Positions 44,241 through 53,091 of a stretch of DNA of 64,000 nucleotides are shown in pieces. The stretch is from MED-G105 sp038522945 (GTDB lineage: Bacteria; Pseudomonadota; Alphaproteobacteria; Caulobacterales; Parvularculaceae): NCBI GenBank assembly GCA_038522945.1, contig JBCBJV010000001.1:1-64000 (forward strand). The letters run 5' to 3'. Position 1 is the stretch's first letter. Every line of letters begins with the position of its first letter. Under the pieces are notes generated by a model, which ran no database searches, had not been told where the DNA came from, and saw nothing but the letters and a program-made list of their open reading frames with translations. Both the position numbers and the translations under genes were made by a program.

Positions 44241-45917
44241 GTGAGCGAAGAAACAACTGCTGACAAGAACTACCGTCTCCAGGACCCGGAAATCGACCGA
44301 CTGAAGAAATATGGTGAGGTCAGATCTCACCAAGAAGGCGATATTCTCTTTGCGCCCGGCGACCAGGAAATAGACTTCCTGGTGATATTGTCCGGCCAAC
44401 TGGATGTGGTGCTGGAGGAAAACGGCGACGAGGTCCGGGTCGGTTGGCTGGAGCCAAAGCAGTTTACGGGCGATGTCGGCTTAATCACGCGTCAACGCTC
44501 ACGTTTTCTTGGGCGCATGGCAATCGAGGGCGAAGTGCTCCATGTATCGCCTGAACAGCTTCGGCAATTGCTCGTCGCCGATACGGAACTATCCGATATT
44601 CTTGTCTCCACGTTTATCGCGCGGCGCGCTTGGCAGCGGGCGGAGAATAAAGCGAGCGCGGTATTGGTGGGGCACTCGCTTGACCGCGATGCGTTCACAA
44701 TTCGCGATCTATTGAGCCGGCACTCCATCCCTCACCTTTGGATTGAAATCGAAAACGAGGATCAGGCAACGCCCGTACTCGACCGGATCGGGCTTACAGT
44801 AGATGACGCCCCGATCCTTATCCTCGGGGCGAATGTCTATCTAAAGAAACCAACGATTGCAGAAGTCAGCGAAACGCTGGGGCTTAACTTATTGCCAGAA
44901 AGCGCCTGTGCTGATGTGGTTGTCGTCGGAGCGGGTCCAGCTGGTCTCGCATCGTCTGTATACGCAGCTTCAGAGGGTTTAAACGTTGTCACAATTGACG
45001 GCATGGCTCCCGGTGGTCAAGCCGGTACAAGCTCGAAGATTGAAAACTATCTCGGATTTCCCTCCGGCATCTCTGGCCGAGACCTTGCTGATCGCGCAAG
45101 TGTCCAGGCGCAAAAATTCGGTGCACGCATTGCAGCGCCCGTGACCGCAGACGAACTAGTCACCGAAGACGATGCCTATGTGCTAAAGTTAAAAGACGGT
45201 CGCCAGCTAAATGCGCGTGCGGTAATTATTGCAACGGGGGCGGACTATCGGCGTCTCCCCATTGATAATCTTGAAGACTATGAAGGGCGCGGGGTCTATT
45301 ACGGCGCGACGGCCATGGAAGCTCAAATTTGTCAGGGCTCACGGGTGGCGATCGTCGGGGCGGGAAACTCCGCCGGCCAGGGAGCGGTTTTCCTGTCCAA
45401 ATCCGCACAGGACGTACACGTCTTTTATCGGCGGGCCAATATTCGTGACACCATGTCAGAGTATCTCGTCACCCGCCTAGAGCAGACGCCGAACATTCAT
45501 CTTCACCCGGAATCTGAGATTACCGGTATCGACGGCTGCGAGAACCGCATCAGATCCCTGCGCATGAGCTCCCCTGATGGGCCAGCGACACTGGATGCCA
45601 ACTTTCTCTTTTTGTTCATCGGGGCAGCCCCATGTAGTGATTGGTTGCCGTCGTCGGTGGCCCGTGACGAAAAAGGATTTATCAAGACGGGTCCCACGAT
45701 TGCTAACCTCGACCTGGTCAGAGCCAGTTGGTCCCTGGATCGGATGCCAACCTTGTTTGAGACCTCCCTGCCCCGTGTCTATGCCGTCGGGGACGTTCGG
45801 TCAGGATCGGTGAAACGGGTTGCATCAGGCGTTGGGGAAGGCTCGATCGTGATCCAGTTTGTTCACCAGGCCATCAGCGAAGCATCTCGCGCCAAAGCGG
45901 CCGATCAGTCGCAATAG
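44241..45917 (+). CDS. cNMP-binding thioredoxin-reductase-like flavoprotein
   Basis: This 558-residue protein has an N-terminal cyclic-nucleotide-binding domain (about residues 20-125), a thioredoxin/glutaredoxin-like domain without Cys pair (about 140-215), and a C-terminal FAD/NAD(P)H reductase (VVVVGAGPAGLASSVYAASEG; GAGNSAGQGAVFLS; YAVGDVRSGSVKR). The redox CxxC of thioredoxin reductase (CATCD) is replaced by YYGATAMEA, so it cannot use the classical mechanism. A GTG at 44241 starts it, 37 bases after the SFPD-repeat gene. It is probably a cytoplasmic regulated oxidoreductase. Confidence 0.85.
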   Translation: MSEETTADKNYRLQDPEIDRLKKYGEVRSHQEGDILFAPGDQEIDFLVILSGQLDVVLEENGDEVRVGWLEPKQFTGDVGLITRQRSRFLGRMAIEGEVLHVSPEQLRQLLVADTELSDILVSTFIARRAWQRAENKASAVLVGHSLDRDAFTIRDLLSRHSIPHLWIEIENEDQATPVLDRIGLTVDDAPILILGANVYLKKPTIAEVSETLGLNLLPESACADVVVVGAGPAGLASSVYAASEGLNVVTIDGMAPGGQAGTSSKIENYLGFPSGISGRDLADRASVQAQKFGARIAAPVTADELVTEDDAYVLKLKDGRQLNARAVIIATGADYRRLPIDNLEDYEGRGVYYGATAMEAQICQGSRVAIVGAGNSAGQGAVFLSKSAQDVHVFYRRANIRDTMSEYLVTRLEQTPNIHLHPESEITGIDGCENRIRSLRMSSPDGPATLDANFLFLFIGAAPCSDWLPSSVARDEKGFIKTGPTIANLDLVRASWSLDRMPTLFETSLPRVYAVGDVRSGSVKRVASGVGEGSIVIQFVHQAISEASRAKAADQSQ

Positions 45918-45943
45918 GCCAGCCAAACAATTCCTTACACCTA

Positions 45944-45961
45944 TTTTGCTGCATTGCAAAA
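45944..45961. promoter_or_regulatory. inverted repeat in the phasin promoter, possible PhaR operator
   Basis: TTTTGC-TGCATT-GCAAAA is a perfect 6-bp inverted repeat 140 bases upstream of the phasin start. PhaR repressors of PHA metabolism in alphaproteobacteria bind CTGC-N3-4-GCAG; here CTGC-ATT-GCAA departs by one base. No phaR gene is seen in this window. Confidence 0.5.
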
Positions 45962-46100
45962 ATTAGGATGCGCTTTCTAGACAAGGGCTCCTATATGACG
46001 GGCAGTGATTAACCCGTTGACCAACGTCATCACCCCACTAGGGCGCGCGTTCGTTCCACCACGAGACACGTTGCCCGCCAAAAAAAAAGGAAGCTTGACC

Positions 46101-46499
46101 ATGGCTACACTGCAAGAAACCCGTCTGCGCGCTGCTGAAACCATCCGTACCGGCTGGCTCGCTTATCTCGGCCTGTACGGCACGGCCTTCGACCGCGCCA
46201 AGCCACGTTTCGAAGAACTCTCAGTTCGGGCACGCGAATTCTTTGGCGAACTCGTCGAGAAAGGCGAAGAAGTTGAAAACGTCGCCCAAGAGACCATCGG
46301 TGACGTGCGCGAACGTACGCACAGCATCTACTCTGCTGGCCTGACCCGCGCAAAAGACGTCATGCCATCTGGCGTTGCTGCAAACGATCGCGTCGCTGAG
46401 CTCGAAGCTGAAGTTGAAGCGCTGACCAAACAAGTTGCTGGCCTGAAGAAAAAGCCAGCTGCACGTAAAACGACCAAAGCAAAAGCGAAAGCTGCTTAA
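46101..46499 (+). CDS. phaP: phasin family protein
   Basis: This 132-residue amphipathic helical protein has the phasin pattern (residues about 20-95: LAYLGLYGTAFDRAKPRFEE, ARAFFGELVEKGEEVEN-like), a heptad region (AELEAEVEALTKQVAGL) and a Lys/Ala tail (KPAARKTTKAKAKAA). Phasins coat PHA granules. The ATG at 46101 follows AAGGAAG. It stands before a rho-independent terminator and the phaC gene. Its N-terminus resembles that of the second phasin at 49.4 kb. Confidence 0.85.
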   Translation: MATLQETRLRAAETIRTGWLAYLGLYGTAFDRAKPRFEELSVRAREFFGELVEKGEEVENVAQETIGDVRERTHSIYSAGLTRAKDVMPSGVAANDRVAELEAEVEALTKQVAGLKKKPAARKTTKAKAKAA

Positions 46500-46532
46500 C
46501 GCTCGTTTATAGTTAGTTGCGTATTGTGTACG

Positions 46533-46565
46533 AAACGGGGCCCACATCTGTTGGCCCCGTTTTTC
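46533..46565 (+). terminator. rho-independent terminator after the phasin gene
   Basis: A 10-bp stem AAACGGGGCC/GGCCCCGTTT with a 10-base loop is followed by a run of T. It begins 34 bases after the phasin stop, so the phasin is probably transcribed apart from phaC. Confidence 0.9.
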
Positions 46566-46752
46566 TTGCGGGTCGGGTTTGCGGGAAATCCCACCAAAGG
46601 GGTTTGCAAAACATCGTCAAACGAAGAATACTCATCAAAATAAGCGTTTAGACGTCAAAAGACACAAGACAGACGCCAAAAAGCAAACGACGCGGCAAGC
46701 GCGTTATGCAACGCCCGATTGGTTCAGTGATCGGGAGCTATAGGGAGAAACA

Positions 46753-48432
46753 ATGACCACCAAGCGCGAAGAGCTCGGCGAACAAGCCGCTGAGACACCC
46801 ACTGCCCTGAACCCCGTCGTAGGTGTGCGGGCCGGCGAGTTGATCAAATCCCTGGGGGTTGTCGTTGGTCATACGGCAAAGCAGCCGGCGCCGTTCGCCA
46901 AGCACCTAACTCGCTATGGCAAGGATTTGGTTTCTATACTTAAAGGCGAGGCCGATTACGCGCCGGACCAGAAAGATCGTCGGTTTAAAGACCCGACATG
47001 GGAGAAAAATCCCGCCTACAAATACTCCATGCAGTCCTGGTTTGCCATGCGCAAGGGACTTGAAGGCTGGATTAATGACTCAGGCGTGTCAGAGGCGGAC
47101 AAAGCCCGCGCCCACTTCGTGATGAATATTATCGCCGACAGCCTTGCGCCAACTAACTCGCTGATCGGAAATCCAGCGGCAGTCAAGCGCATGTATGAGA
47201 CTGGTGGCGGCTCGCTCATCCGCGGACTGAAAAACGCTTACCATGACCTACGTCACAATGGTGGGATGCCGAGCCAGGTGGACGGGCGTCCATTCAAAGT
47301 GGGCGAAAACCTCGCCAACACGCCTGGTGCCGTTGTCTTCCGCAACGAAATGATGGAGCTCATCCAATACACGCCGACGACGGATGAGGTTCACAAAATC
47401 CCTCTCCTGATCGTTCCACCTCAGATCAACAAGTTCTACGCCAATGATCTCGCCTGGGATAAGAGCATTGTTCAATTTCTCTTGCGCAACGGGATCCAGG
47501 TGTTCGCCGTCAGCTGGCGCAACCCGCAAAAAGAGCACGCCCATTGGGGCCTTGAAGACTATGTGACGTCTCTCATTGCCGGGAGCGAGGCCGTCACCAA
47601 GATCACGCGCTCTAACAAGATCAATGTATCGGGCGCTTGTTCCGGCGGCATTACGACGGCCAGCTATCTCAATGAGTTGACCGCGCGCGGCAGCAAGATG
47701 ATCAACTGTTTCACTTTGCAGGTCTGTGTGCTCCATCCGGAGAAAGAAGACAACGAAGTGGGACTCTTTGTTTCAGACGAAGCCATTGAAGTGGCGCGGC
47801 GCTATTCGAGGCGCAAGGGCATTCTTTCCGGCGAGAATCTTTCGCGGAGTTTTGCCTGGCTTCGGCCCAATGATTTGATCTGGAACTATGTGATCAATAA
47901 TTACCTGATGGGTGACGACCCGCCACCTTTCGATATTCTCTATTGGAACAGCGATTCCACCAACCTGCCCGCTCAGCTACATTCTGACTATTTGGACGTG
48001 ATGCTGGATCAGCGTTTTTCCAATCCTGGTACGGTCGAGTTCATGGATCACAAAATTGATTTGTCCAAGATCAAACAGGATTCCTTCATGGTGGCGGCGA
48101 TCACCGATCACATCACCCCATGGAAAGCCTGTTACCGCAACAACCATTTGTTTGGCGGGAAGACGAAATTCGTCCTTTCAAACAGTGGCCATATTCAGGC
48201 TTTGCTTAATCCGCCCCATAATCCGAAGGCGAAGTATTTCGACAATGACGAGATCCCCGAGGATCCGGACGATTGGCTCGCGGGTGCGGAACAGAAAACC
48301 GGGTCCTGGTGGCCGATTTGGCTTGAATGGCTTCAAGAACGCGCAGGCGAGAAAAAAGCTGCCCCGAAATCACTTGGTAACAAGGCACACCCACCATTGG
48401 TGAAAGCGCCTGGAGAATACGTCTTCGGCTAA
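46753..48432 (+). CDS. phaC: class I polyhydroxyalkanoate synthase
   Basis: PhaC (559 residues) polymerises 3-hydroxyacyl-CoA into PHA. The lipase-box-like SGACSGG contains the catalytic Cys (about residue 296). The triad's Asp lies in AAITDHITPWKACY and its His in LSNSGHIQALLNPPHNPKA. The N-terminal region and absence of PhaE next door fit class I, though its neighbours recall the Pseudomonas class II cluster. AGGGAG precedes the ATG at 46753. It heads the phaC-phaZ-phasin-tetR run. Confidence 0.93.
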   Translation: MTTKREELGEQAAETPTALNPVVGVRAGELIKSLGVVVGHTAKQPAPFAKHLTRYGKDLVSILKGEADYAPDQKDRRFKDPTWEKNPAYKYSMQSWFAMRKGLEGWINDSGVSEADKARAHFVMNIIADSLAPTNSLIGNPAAVKRMYETGGGSLIRGLKNAYHDLRHNGGMPSQVDGRPFKVGENLANTPGAVVFRNEMMELIQYTPTTDEVHKIPLLIVPPQINKFYANDLAWDKSIVQFLLRNGIQVFAVSWRNPQKEHAHWGLEDYVTSLIAGSEAVTKITRSNKINVSGACSGGITTASYLNELTARGSKMINCFTLQVCVLHPEKEDNEVGLFVSDEAIEVARRYSRRKGILSGENLSRSFAWLRPNDLIWNYVINNYLMGDDPPPFDILYWNSDSTNLPAQLHSDYLDVMLDQRFSNPGTVEFMDHKIDLSKIKQDSFMVAAITDHITPWKACYRNNHLFGGKTKFVLSNSGHIQALLNPPHNPKAKYFDNDEIPEDPDDWLAGAEQKTGSWWPIWLEWLQERAGEKKAAPKSLGNKAHPPLVKAPGEYVFG

Positions 48433-48493
48433 GTGTTTTTGAGCGGGGGGGGAAACGCTTAATTGAAAGGGCCGAAAGGCAAAGGGGACTAGT

Positions 48494-49351
48494 ATGGGTA
48501 AAGATCAATCGCGGCAGCCAGACCTTCAGTTCGTCAATGTGGGGCTACAAAAGCTGAGGACGGCCATCTGGCATGGCGACGGCCACGGTCGGCCTTTGCT
48601 TTTTTTCAACGGCATTGGCGCCAATCTTGAGATTGCTCAGCCGCTGGGGGAGTCGCTCACCGACCGGGATATCATCACATTTGATTTGCCAGGTATCGGT
48701 GGATCTCCAAACCCCACGGTGCCATACCGGCCTTGGTGGGTCGCTCATGCCGCGAAAACGATCCTCAGGCATTTTGGCTATGATGAAACAGTTGACGTGA
48801 TGGGCGTTTCCTGGGGTGGCGGCGCGGCTCAACAATTCGCTTTTCAGTACAAGAAAACAACAAACCGTCTTGTTCTCGTTGCGACGGCGCCGGGTGTGAC
48901 GATGGTTCCGGGGGATGTTGCCGCACTTTCAAAGATGGCTCACCCCATGCGCTATACGAGCCAGGAATTTCTGGTTCAGCACTTTGAAGCTCTCTACGGA
49001 GATGAACGCTTGGGAGCACATCAGTTTGCAGAGCATATGAAACCGCCGCAATTGCAGGGGTATCTCTACCAATTATCGGCCATGGCAGGCTGGAGCAGTT
49101 TGCCCTTCCTGCCGTTTCTTCCCCATGAGACGCTGGTCCTTGCGGGTGGCAATGACAAGATCGTTCCGCTCGCTAATGCGCGTATGCTGAAGTTCTTTAT
49201 CAGGAAGTCAGAGCTCGAGATTTTTGATGACGGTGGACACTTGTTCCTCCTGTCTCATTCCAAGCAAGTTCTGCCAATCCTGCGCGGCTTCCTCGATCGC
49301 GAGGCTGAAGAAGAAGAATACCCTGCGTTTGCGGCGCAACCTGCTGAGTAA
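48494..49351 (+). CDS. phaZ: intracellular PHA depolymerase, alpha/beta hydrolase
   Basis: This 285-residue alpha/beta hydrolase closely resembles the medium-chain-length PHA depolymerase PhaZ of Pseudomonas: PLLFFNGIGANLE, FDLPGIGGSP, the nucleophile motif GVSWGGG, VLAGGNDKIVPLANARML (Asp) and DGGHLFLLS (His). It would release 3-hydroxyacids from the granule, feeding bdhA at 23.6 kb if the polymer is PHB. It sits 61 bases after phaC and 18 before the PhaF-like gene. Confidence 0.9.
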   Translation: MGKDQSRQPDLQFVNVGLQKLRTAIWHGDGHGRPLLFFNGIGANLEIAQPLGESLTDRDIITFDLPGIGGSPNPTVPYRPWWVAHAAKTILRHFGYDETVDVMGVSWGGGAAQQFAFQYKKTTNRLVLVATAPGVTMVPGDVAALSKMAHPMRYTSQEFLVQHFEALYGDERLGAHQFAEHMKPPQLQGYLYQLSAMAGWSSLPFLPFLPHETLVLAGGNDKIVPLANARMLKFFIRKSELEIFDDGGHLFLLSHSKQVLPILRGFLDREAEEEEYPAFAAQPAE

Positions 49352-49369
49352 AGAGAAGGCACCGAGTCC

Positions 49370-49996
49370 TTGAGTAAGAGAAAAAAACGGGCCGAGACGC
49401 CCTCGCCCGATACTGCCCGGCGCATCTGGCTCGCTGGAATTGGCGCGTATGGACGGGCCTTTTCTGAAGCCCAAGAGAGCCTTGCACGCATGACCGGTGA
49501 GACCACCAAGGTCTTCGATGACCTCGTTGAGAAAGGCGAGGAGATCGAGAAAGCGGTCGAAGAAAAGGGCCGTGAAGTCGCAGCGCGTGTCGCCCCGGGC
49601 GGCGTTTCTCTGGAAGACCGGATCCAGAAAATGCGCACGAAGCTCGGGCGTAAAGATGATCCGTTTACATTAGCCGCATCCAGATCGAAGAAGGCCGCGC
49701 CTGCACCATCAAGGGCCCAGACTTTTGATAGTGATGGTGATTTGGCATTTAAGCTACACGCAATTGATGCCAAACTCGATAGATTGATTGGGCTTTTTGA
49801 GGTGATTGCAGAAGGATTGACCGCGCCATTGGACGAAAGCCGTGCGCCAGCCAAGAAAAGAGGCGTTCGGAAAACAGCAACAACTAAAAAAACGAGCACT
49901 AAAACAACCCGCGCAAAGGCGGCAAAGAAAAAGACTGCCAAAAAGACTACCAAGAAGACCGCAGCGAAACGCAGAAAGCCCACTTCGTCCGCATAA
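49370..49996 (+). CDS. PhaF-like granule-associated protein with histone-H1-like tail
   Basis: This 208-residue protein has an N-terminal phasin domain (RIWLAGIGAYGRAFSEAQES, about 18-90) and a C-terminal Lys/Ala/Thr-rich tail (about 155-205: TKKTSTKTTRAKAAKKKTAK and similar) like that of PhaF, which binds DNA and helps share granules between daughter cells. The TTG at 49370 is 18 bases after phaZ, preceded by AAGG. It is probably in the phaC operon. Confidence 0.86.
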   Translation: MSKRKKRAETPSPDTARRIWLAGIGAYGRAFSEAQESLARMTGETTKVFDDLVEKGEEIEKAVEEKGREVAARVAPGGVSLEDRIQKMRTKLGRKDDPFTLAASRSKKAAPAPSRAQTFDSDGDLAFKLHAIDAKLDRLIGLFEVIAEGLTAPLDESRAPAKKRGVRKTATTKKTSTKTTRAKAAKKKTAKKTTKKTAAKRRKPTSSA

Positions 49997-50013
49997 GGAT
50001 GGCCTAGACCGCA

Positions 50014-50652
50014 ATGCCGAAAATCAAGACCCGTGACCGCATCCTGCGAACCGCTCTTGAACTCTTCAACACCGAGGGTGAGGCTCAGGTCTCAACGGTC
50101 GATATCGCCTCCGTGATCGGCATCAGCCCGGGCAATCTCTATTATCATTTCAAGGGTAAGGAAGCGATTATCGAGGCCTTGTTCGATGATTTTGAGGCAG
50201 AACTCCAACAAGTCCTGACAGCGCCCATCAATCGTCCGCTTGCGGTCGAAGACAATTGGATTTTTCTCTACATCGTCTTTGAAGAAATCAATGACTTCCG
50301 GTTCTTCTATGAGGCGATTTCTTCGATCCTAGAACGCTGCCCTGCCCTGCGCCCACGGTTTGCACGGCTTTTATCTCTCAAGAAGAAAACCTGCCTTGCG
50401 CTCCTCGACGGCCTTGAATCCAAAGACTTCATCGCGGTCCGTGAAGAGGAGAAAAATCGCATGGCGGAACGATTTGCCATGCACATGTCCTTCTGGATTC
50501 AATACATGTCATTCAGTGAAGTGAAAGACGAGCGAGCCGTCATCCACCAAGGCGTTTACAACGGGCTGTTACAGCTTGCGCCGTTTGTGAAATACGACCG
50601 CGAGGCTTATACCGCTTTGCTTACCGAGTATTTCCAGGAACAATCTGCCTAA
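50014..50652 (+). CDS. TetR-family regulator, PhaD-like
   Basis: This 212-residue protein has an N-terminal TetR helix-turn-helix (RILRTALELFNTEG, VIGISPGNLYYHFKGKEA) and a ligand domain rich in aromatic residues (NDFRFFYEAISSILERC). Position after phaC-phaZ-phasin matches PhaD of the Pseudomonas PHA cluster, a CoA-intermediate-sensing regulator of phasins. That assignment rests on context and general likeness. It starts 17 bases after the PhaF-like gene. Confidence 0.85.
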   Translation: MPKIKTRDRILRTALELFNTEGEAQVSTVDIASVIGISPGNLYYHFKGKEAIIEALFDDFEAELQQVLTAPINRPLAVEDNWIFLYIVFEEINDFRFFYEAISSILERCPALRPRFARLLSLKKKTCLALLDGLESKDFIAVREEEKNRMAERFAMHMSFWIQYMSFSEVKDERAVIHQGVYNGLLQLAPFVKYDREAYTALLTEYFQEQSA

Positions 50653-50657
50653 GGTCT

Positions 50658-50678
50658 AAGCGTTTTTCATCGACGCTT
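50658..50678. terminator. weak hairpin between convergent tetR and SDR genes
   Basis: AAGCGT and ACGCTT pair around a nine-base loop (TTTTCATCG). There is no strong U-run on the plus side. It lies in the 29-base gap between two convergent stops. Confidence 0.35.
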
Positions 50679-50681
50679 GCT

Positions 50682-51455
50682 TTACTGCGCCGTGATACCG
50701 CCATCGATCTTGAATTCAGCCGCCGTCACAAACCGGCTCTCATCGGACGCAAGATACAAAATACAGTAGCCAACATCTTCCGGCTCCCCGAGACGTTTCA
50801 GCGGGATCTGGCGAACAAGTTTTTTCTCGCCCTCTTCGCCTCCGCCGCCAAGGGCAATCAGAGGATCAACAATAGGCGTGCGTGTGAATACTGGATGGAC
50901 GGAATTACAACGCACATCATAGCCTGATCGCGCGCAATGGAGCGCAATCGATTTCGACATGTGCATGACAGCAGATTTCGCGGCATTGTAAGACAGCATC
51001 ATCCCATCCGCGACTAAGCCGGCAACGGATGAGATGTTTATGATTGAGGCTGGTTGATTGTTTTTCAGGTAGGGCATCGCTGCTTGCGTGCCGATGAAGA
51101 TCGAATCAACATCAATTTCCTGGGTTCGCCGCCAGTTTTCGTAAGTTTCAGTTTCGATGTTCCCGGCAGTCCCGATCCCGGCATTATTTATCAAGACACT
51201 GATGCCGCCCATGGCGTCACTGGCCTCGGCAAGGGCTTCTTTCCACTGATCAGCATTCGTCACATCATGGTGGGCCCAACCGGCAGACCCAGGTGCTGTT
51301 TCATTTAGCTTGGTTGCGGTATCTTCAACACCTTTAGCATTGATGTCCGTGACGAAAACCTGTGCGCCTTCATCCACAAGCATCCGTGCAAAACAGGCAC
51401 CGAGCCCCTGGGCGCCGCCCGTGATGAATACTTTCTTGCCTGCTACCCGGCCCAT
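50682..51455 (-). CDS. short-chain dehydrogenase/reductase
   Basis: This 257-residue classical SDR has the cofactor motif FITGGAQGLGACFARML, NNAGIG, catalytic Ser in NISSVAGLVAD and YNAAKSA (Tyr/Lys), and IPLKRLGEPEDVGYCILYLASDES near the end. Acidic VTDINAKG after the second strand suggests NAD(H). The substrate is unknown; steroid- or cyclic-alcohol dehydrogenases share its architecture. AGAGG six bases before the ATG at 51455 favours it over a longer frame. Confidence 0.9.
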   Translation of the reverse strand: MGRVAGKKVFITGGAQGLGACFARMLVDEGAQVFVTDINAKGVEDTATKLNETAPGSAGWAHHDVTNADQWKEALAEASDAMGGISVLINNAGIGTAGNIETETYENWRRTQEIDVDSIFIGTQAAMPYLKNNQPASIINISSVAGLVADGMMLSYNAAKSAVMHMSKSIALHCARSGYDVRCNSVHPVFTRTPIVDPLIALGGGGEEGEKKLVRQIPLKRLGEPEDVGYCILYLASDESRFVTAAEFKIDGGITAQ

Positions 51456-51608
51456 GGCCCACCTCTCGTTTGGAACTCTCGTGGCTGTCTCGACTGACGT
51501 TCCAAAAGCGGTAACGCTTGTGAGCAATTGTTGCCAGCGCGACATGCAGTCCTTCGCTGGTGCATCCGCGTTAAGATGAAAGACGACATTGAGCCCGACA
51601 GGAGAAGA

Positions 51609-51932
51609 TCAGCCTTCGGCCTGAATCTCTTCCACGGCCTTTGCGAGCATCTCATCCATGTGGCGGCGGATTGTGTGGTCGGTGATTTCGATATTGGCCG
51701 CATCAAAATCAGCGCGGAGTTTACGGAAGACATCATCGTCCCCGGCCTCTTCAAGATCCGCAATGATCAGAGACTTCGCATACTCTTCGGCATTATCTTC
51801 TGCGAGCCCCATTTCGCCCGCAGCCCAATGGCCCAGGAGCTTGTTGCGGCGGGCTTCGGCCTTGAAGCGAAGTTCCGCATCGTGGGCGAACTTGCCCTCA
51901 AAGGTGTTTTTGCGATCATCGAATGTGTTCAT
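51609..51932 (-). CDS. DUF1476 family protein (ATP synthase inhibitor zeta subunit-like)
   Basis: This 107-residue helical protein has the DUF1476 signature MNTFDDRKNTFEGKFAHDAE and ARRNKLLGHWAAGEMGL. The Paracoccus zeta subunit of this family inhibits F1-ATPase, so an inhibitory role on ATP hydrolysis is likely by family. The ATG at 51932 begins the conserved N-terminus. It is divergent from purC across a 369-base gap. Confidence 0.9.
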   Translation of the reverse strand: MNTFDDRKNTFEGKFAHDAELRFKAEARRNKLLGHWAAGEMGLAEDNAEEYAKSLIIADLEEAGDDDVFRKLRADFDAANIEITDHTIRRHMDEMLAKAVEEIQAEG

Positions 51933-52301
51933 AAGGACAACCTTTCCTAACAATGCCCGCTTCGCAAAGTGCCTAACGCTTGCACAATTTGCAGCCCCCT
52001 TCACATAGTCCCGCTTTGCGGATCTCACAATAAGGACTGATTAACCCTGCCGGCTAATCTCGCCGGTTTGGGGAGAAATCGCCGATGAAAGAAAGAGACT
52101 ATGCCCGAAAAATCCTTCCCATGGCCCCATGACCGTCGTATAGGACGCGGCTTGATCAGCTTAGCCCTTGAAATTCAGAGCCCTTGACGCCGAGGACATT
52201 TAGGTCTCACTGAAACTCAAAAGGGAATGCCGCGCCGGTGCGGGTTTATTGAAATTTTGGTAGCGCCGAGGCGAATGGCGCAGCCGTTGGAAGTTTTGTT
52301 C
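51933..52301. other. gene-less stretch between DUF1476 and purC
   Basis: These 369 bases hold a small hairpin (CCGGC/GCCGG) and a 15-codon frame (52086-52133, MKERDYARKILPMAP) with GGGGAGA eight bases upstream of its ATG. It could be a leader peptide or chance. I see no riboswitch that I can name. Confidence 0.4.
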
Positions 52302-53078
52302 ATGGGACGCAAGAAACAGATTTACGAAGGCAAGGCGAAAATCCTCTTTGAAGGACCGGAGCCAGGCACGCTAATCCAGTACTTCAAGGACGACGCGACC
52401 GCCTTCAACAATCAAAAACACGCCGTGCTCGAGGGCAAAGGCGTCCTTAACAATCGCATCTCAGAGTTTGTTATGTTGGGCCTGGAGCGAATCGGAATCC
52501 CGACGCATTTCATCCGTCGACTGAATATGCGTGAGCAATTGGTGCGTCACGTGGAAATCATTCCCCTTGAAGTGGTGGTCCGCAATGTAGCTGCTGGCTC
52601 CATTGCAAAACGGCTCGGCTTGGAGGAAGGCTCTGCCCTGCCGCGCTCAGTGATCGAGTTTTATTACAAGAGCGACTCACTCGGAGATCCACTCGTCGCG
52701 GAAGAACATATCACCGCGTTTAACTGGGCCAACCCGCAGGAAATCGACGACATGATGGCCTATGCCCTTCGCGTAAACGATTATCTTTCTGGTTTATTTT
52801 CCGGGGTTGGCATCAGGCTAGTGGACTTTAAAATAGAGTTCGGCCGCCACTATGAAGGGGAAATGGTCCGGCTGGTGGTGGCTGATGAGATCAGTCCGGA
52901 CAGCTGCCGGCTCTGGGACATGGAAACTGGAAATGTTCTGGACAAGGATCGTTTTCGCAAAGATCTCGGCGGCGTGACAGATGCGTACCGGGAAGTTGCC
53001 ATGCGCCTTGGCGTCCTAAAAGACACCGGCGGCAATGGGTCAGTCGGTCCCGTTCTTGTCAGCAATAACGAAAACTAG
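52302..53078 (+). CDS. purC: phosphoribosylaminoimidazole-succinocarboxamide synthase
   Basis: PurC (258 residues) adds aspartate to CAIR in purine synthesis. Signatures: KKQIYEGKAKILF, QYFKDDATAFNNQKHA, VVVRNVAAGSIAKRLGLEEG, FKIEFGRHYEGEMVRLVVADEISPDSCRLWD (the ATP/CAIR-binding region, split by its turns). The ATG at 52302 is the natural family start. It is followed by purS and purQ in one operon. Confidence 0.97.
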   Translation: MGRKKQIYEGKAKILFEGPEPGTLIQYFKDDATAFNNQKHAVLEGKGVLNNRISEFVMLGLERIGIPTHFIRRLNMREQLVRHVEIIPLEVVVRNVAAGSIAKRLGLEEGSALPRSVIEFYYKSDSLGDPLVAEEHITAFNWANPQEIDDMMAYALRVNDYLSGLFSGVGIRLVDFKIEFGRHYEGEMVRLVVADEISPDSCRLWDMETGNVLDKDRFRKDLGGVTDAYREVAMRLGVLKDTGGNGSVGPVLVSNNEN

Positions 53079-53091
53079 CGGAGCTCGCCCC

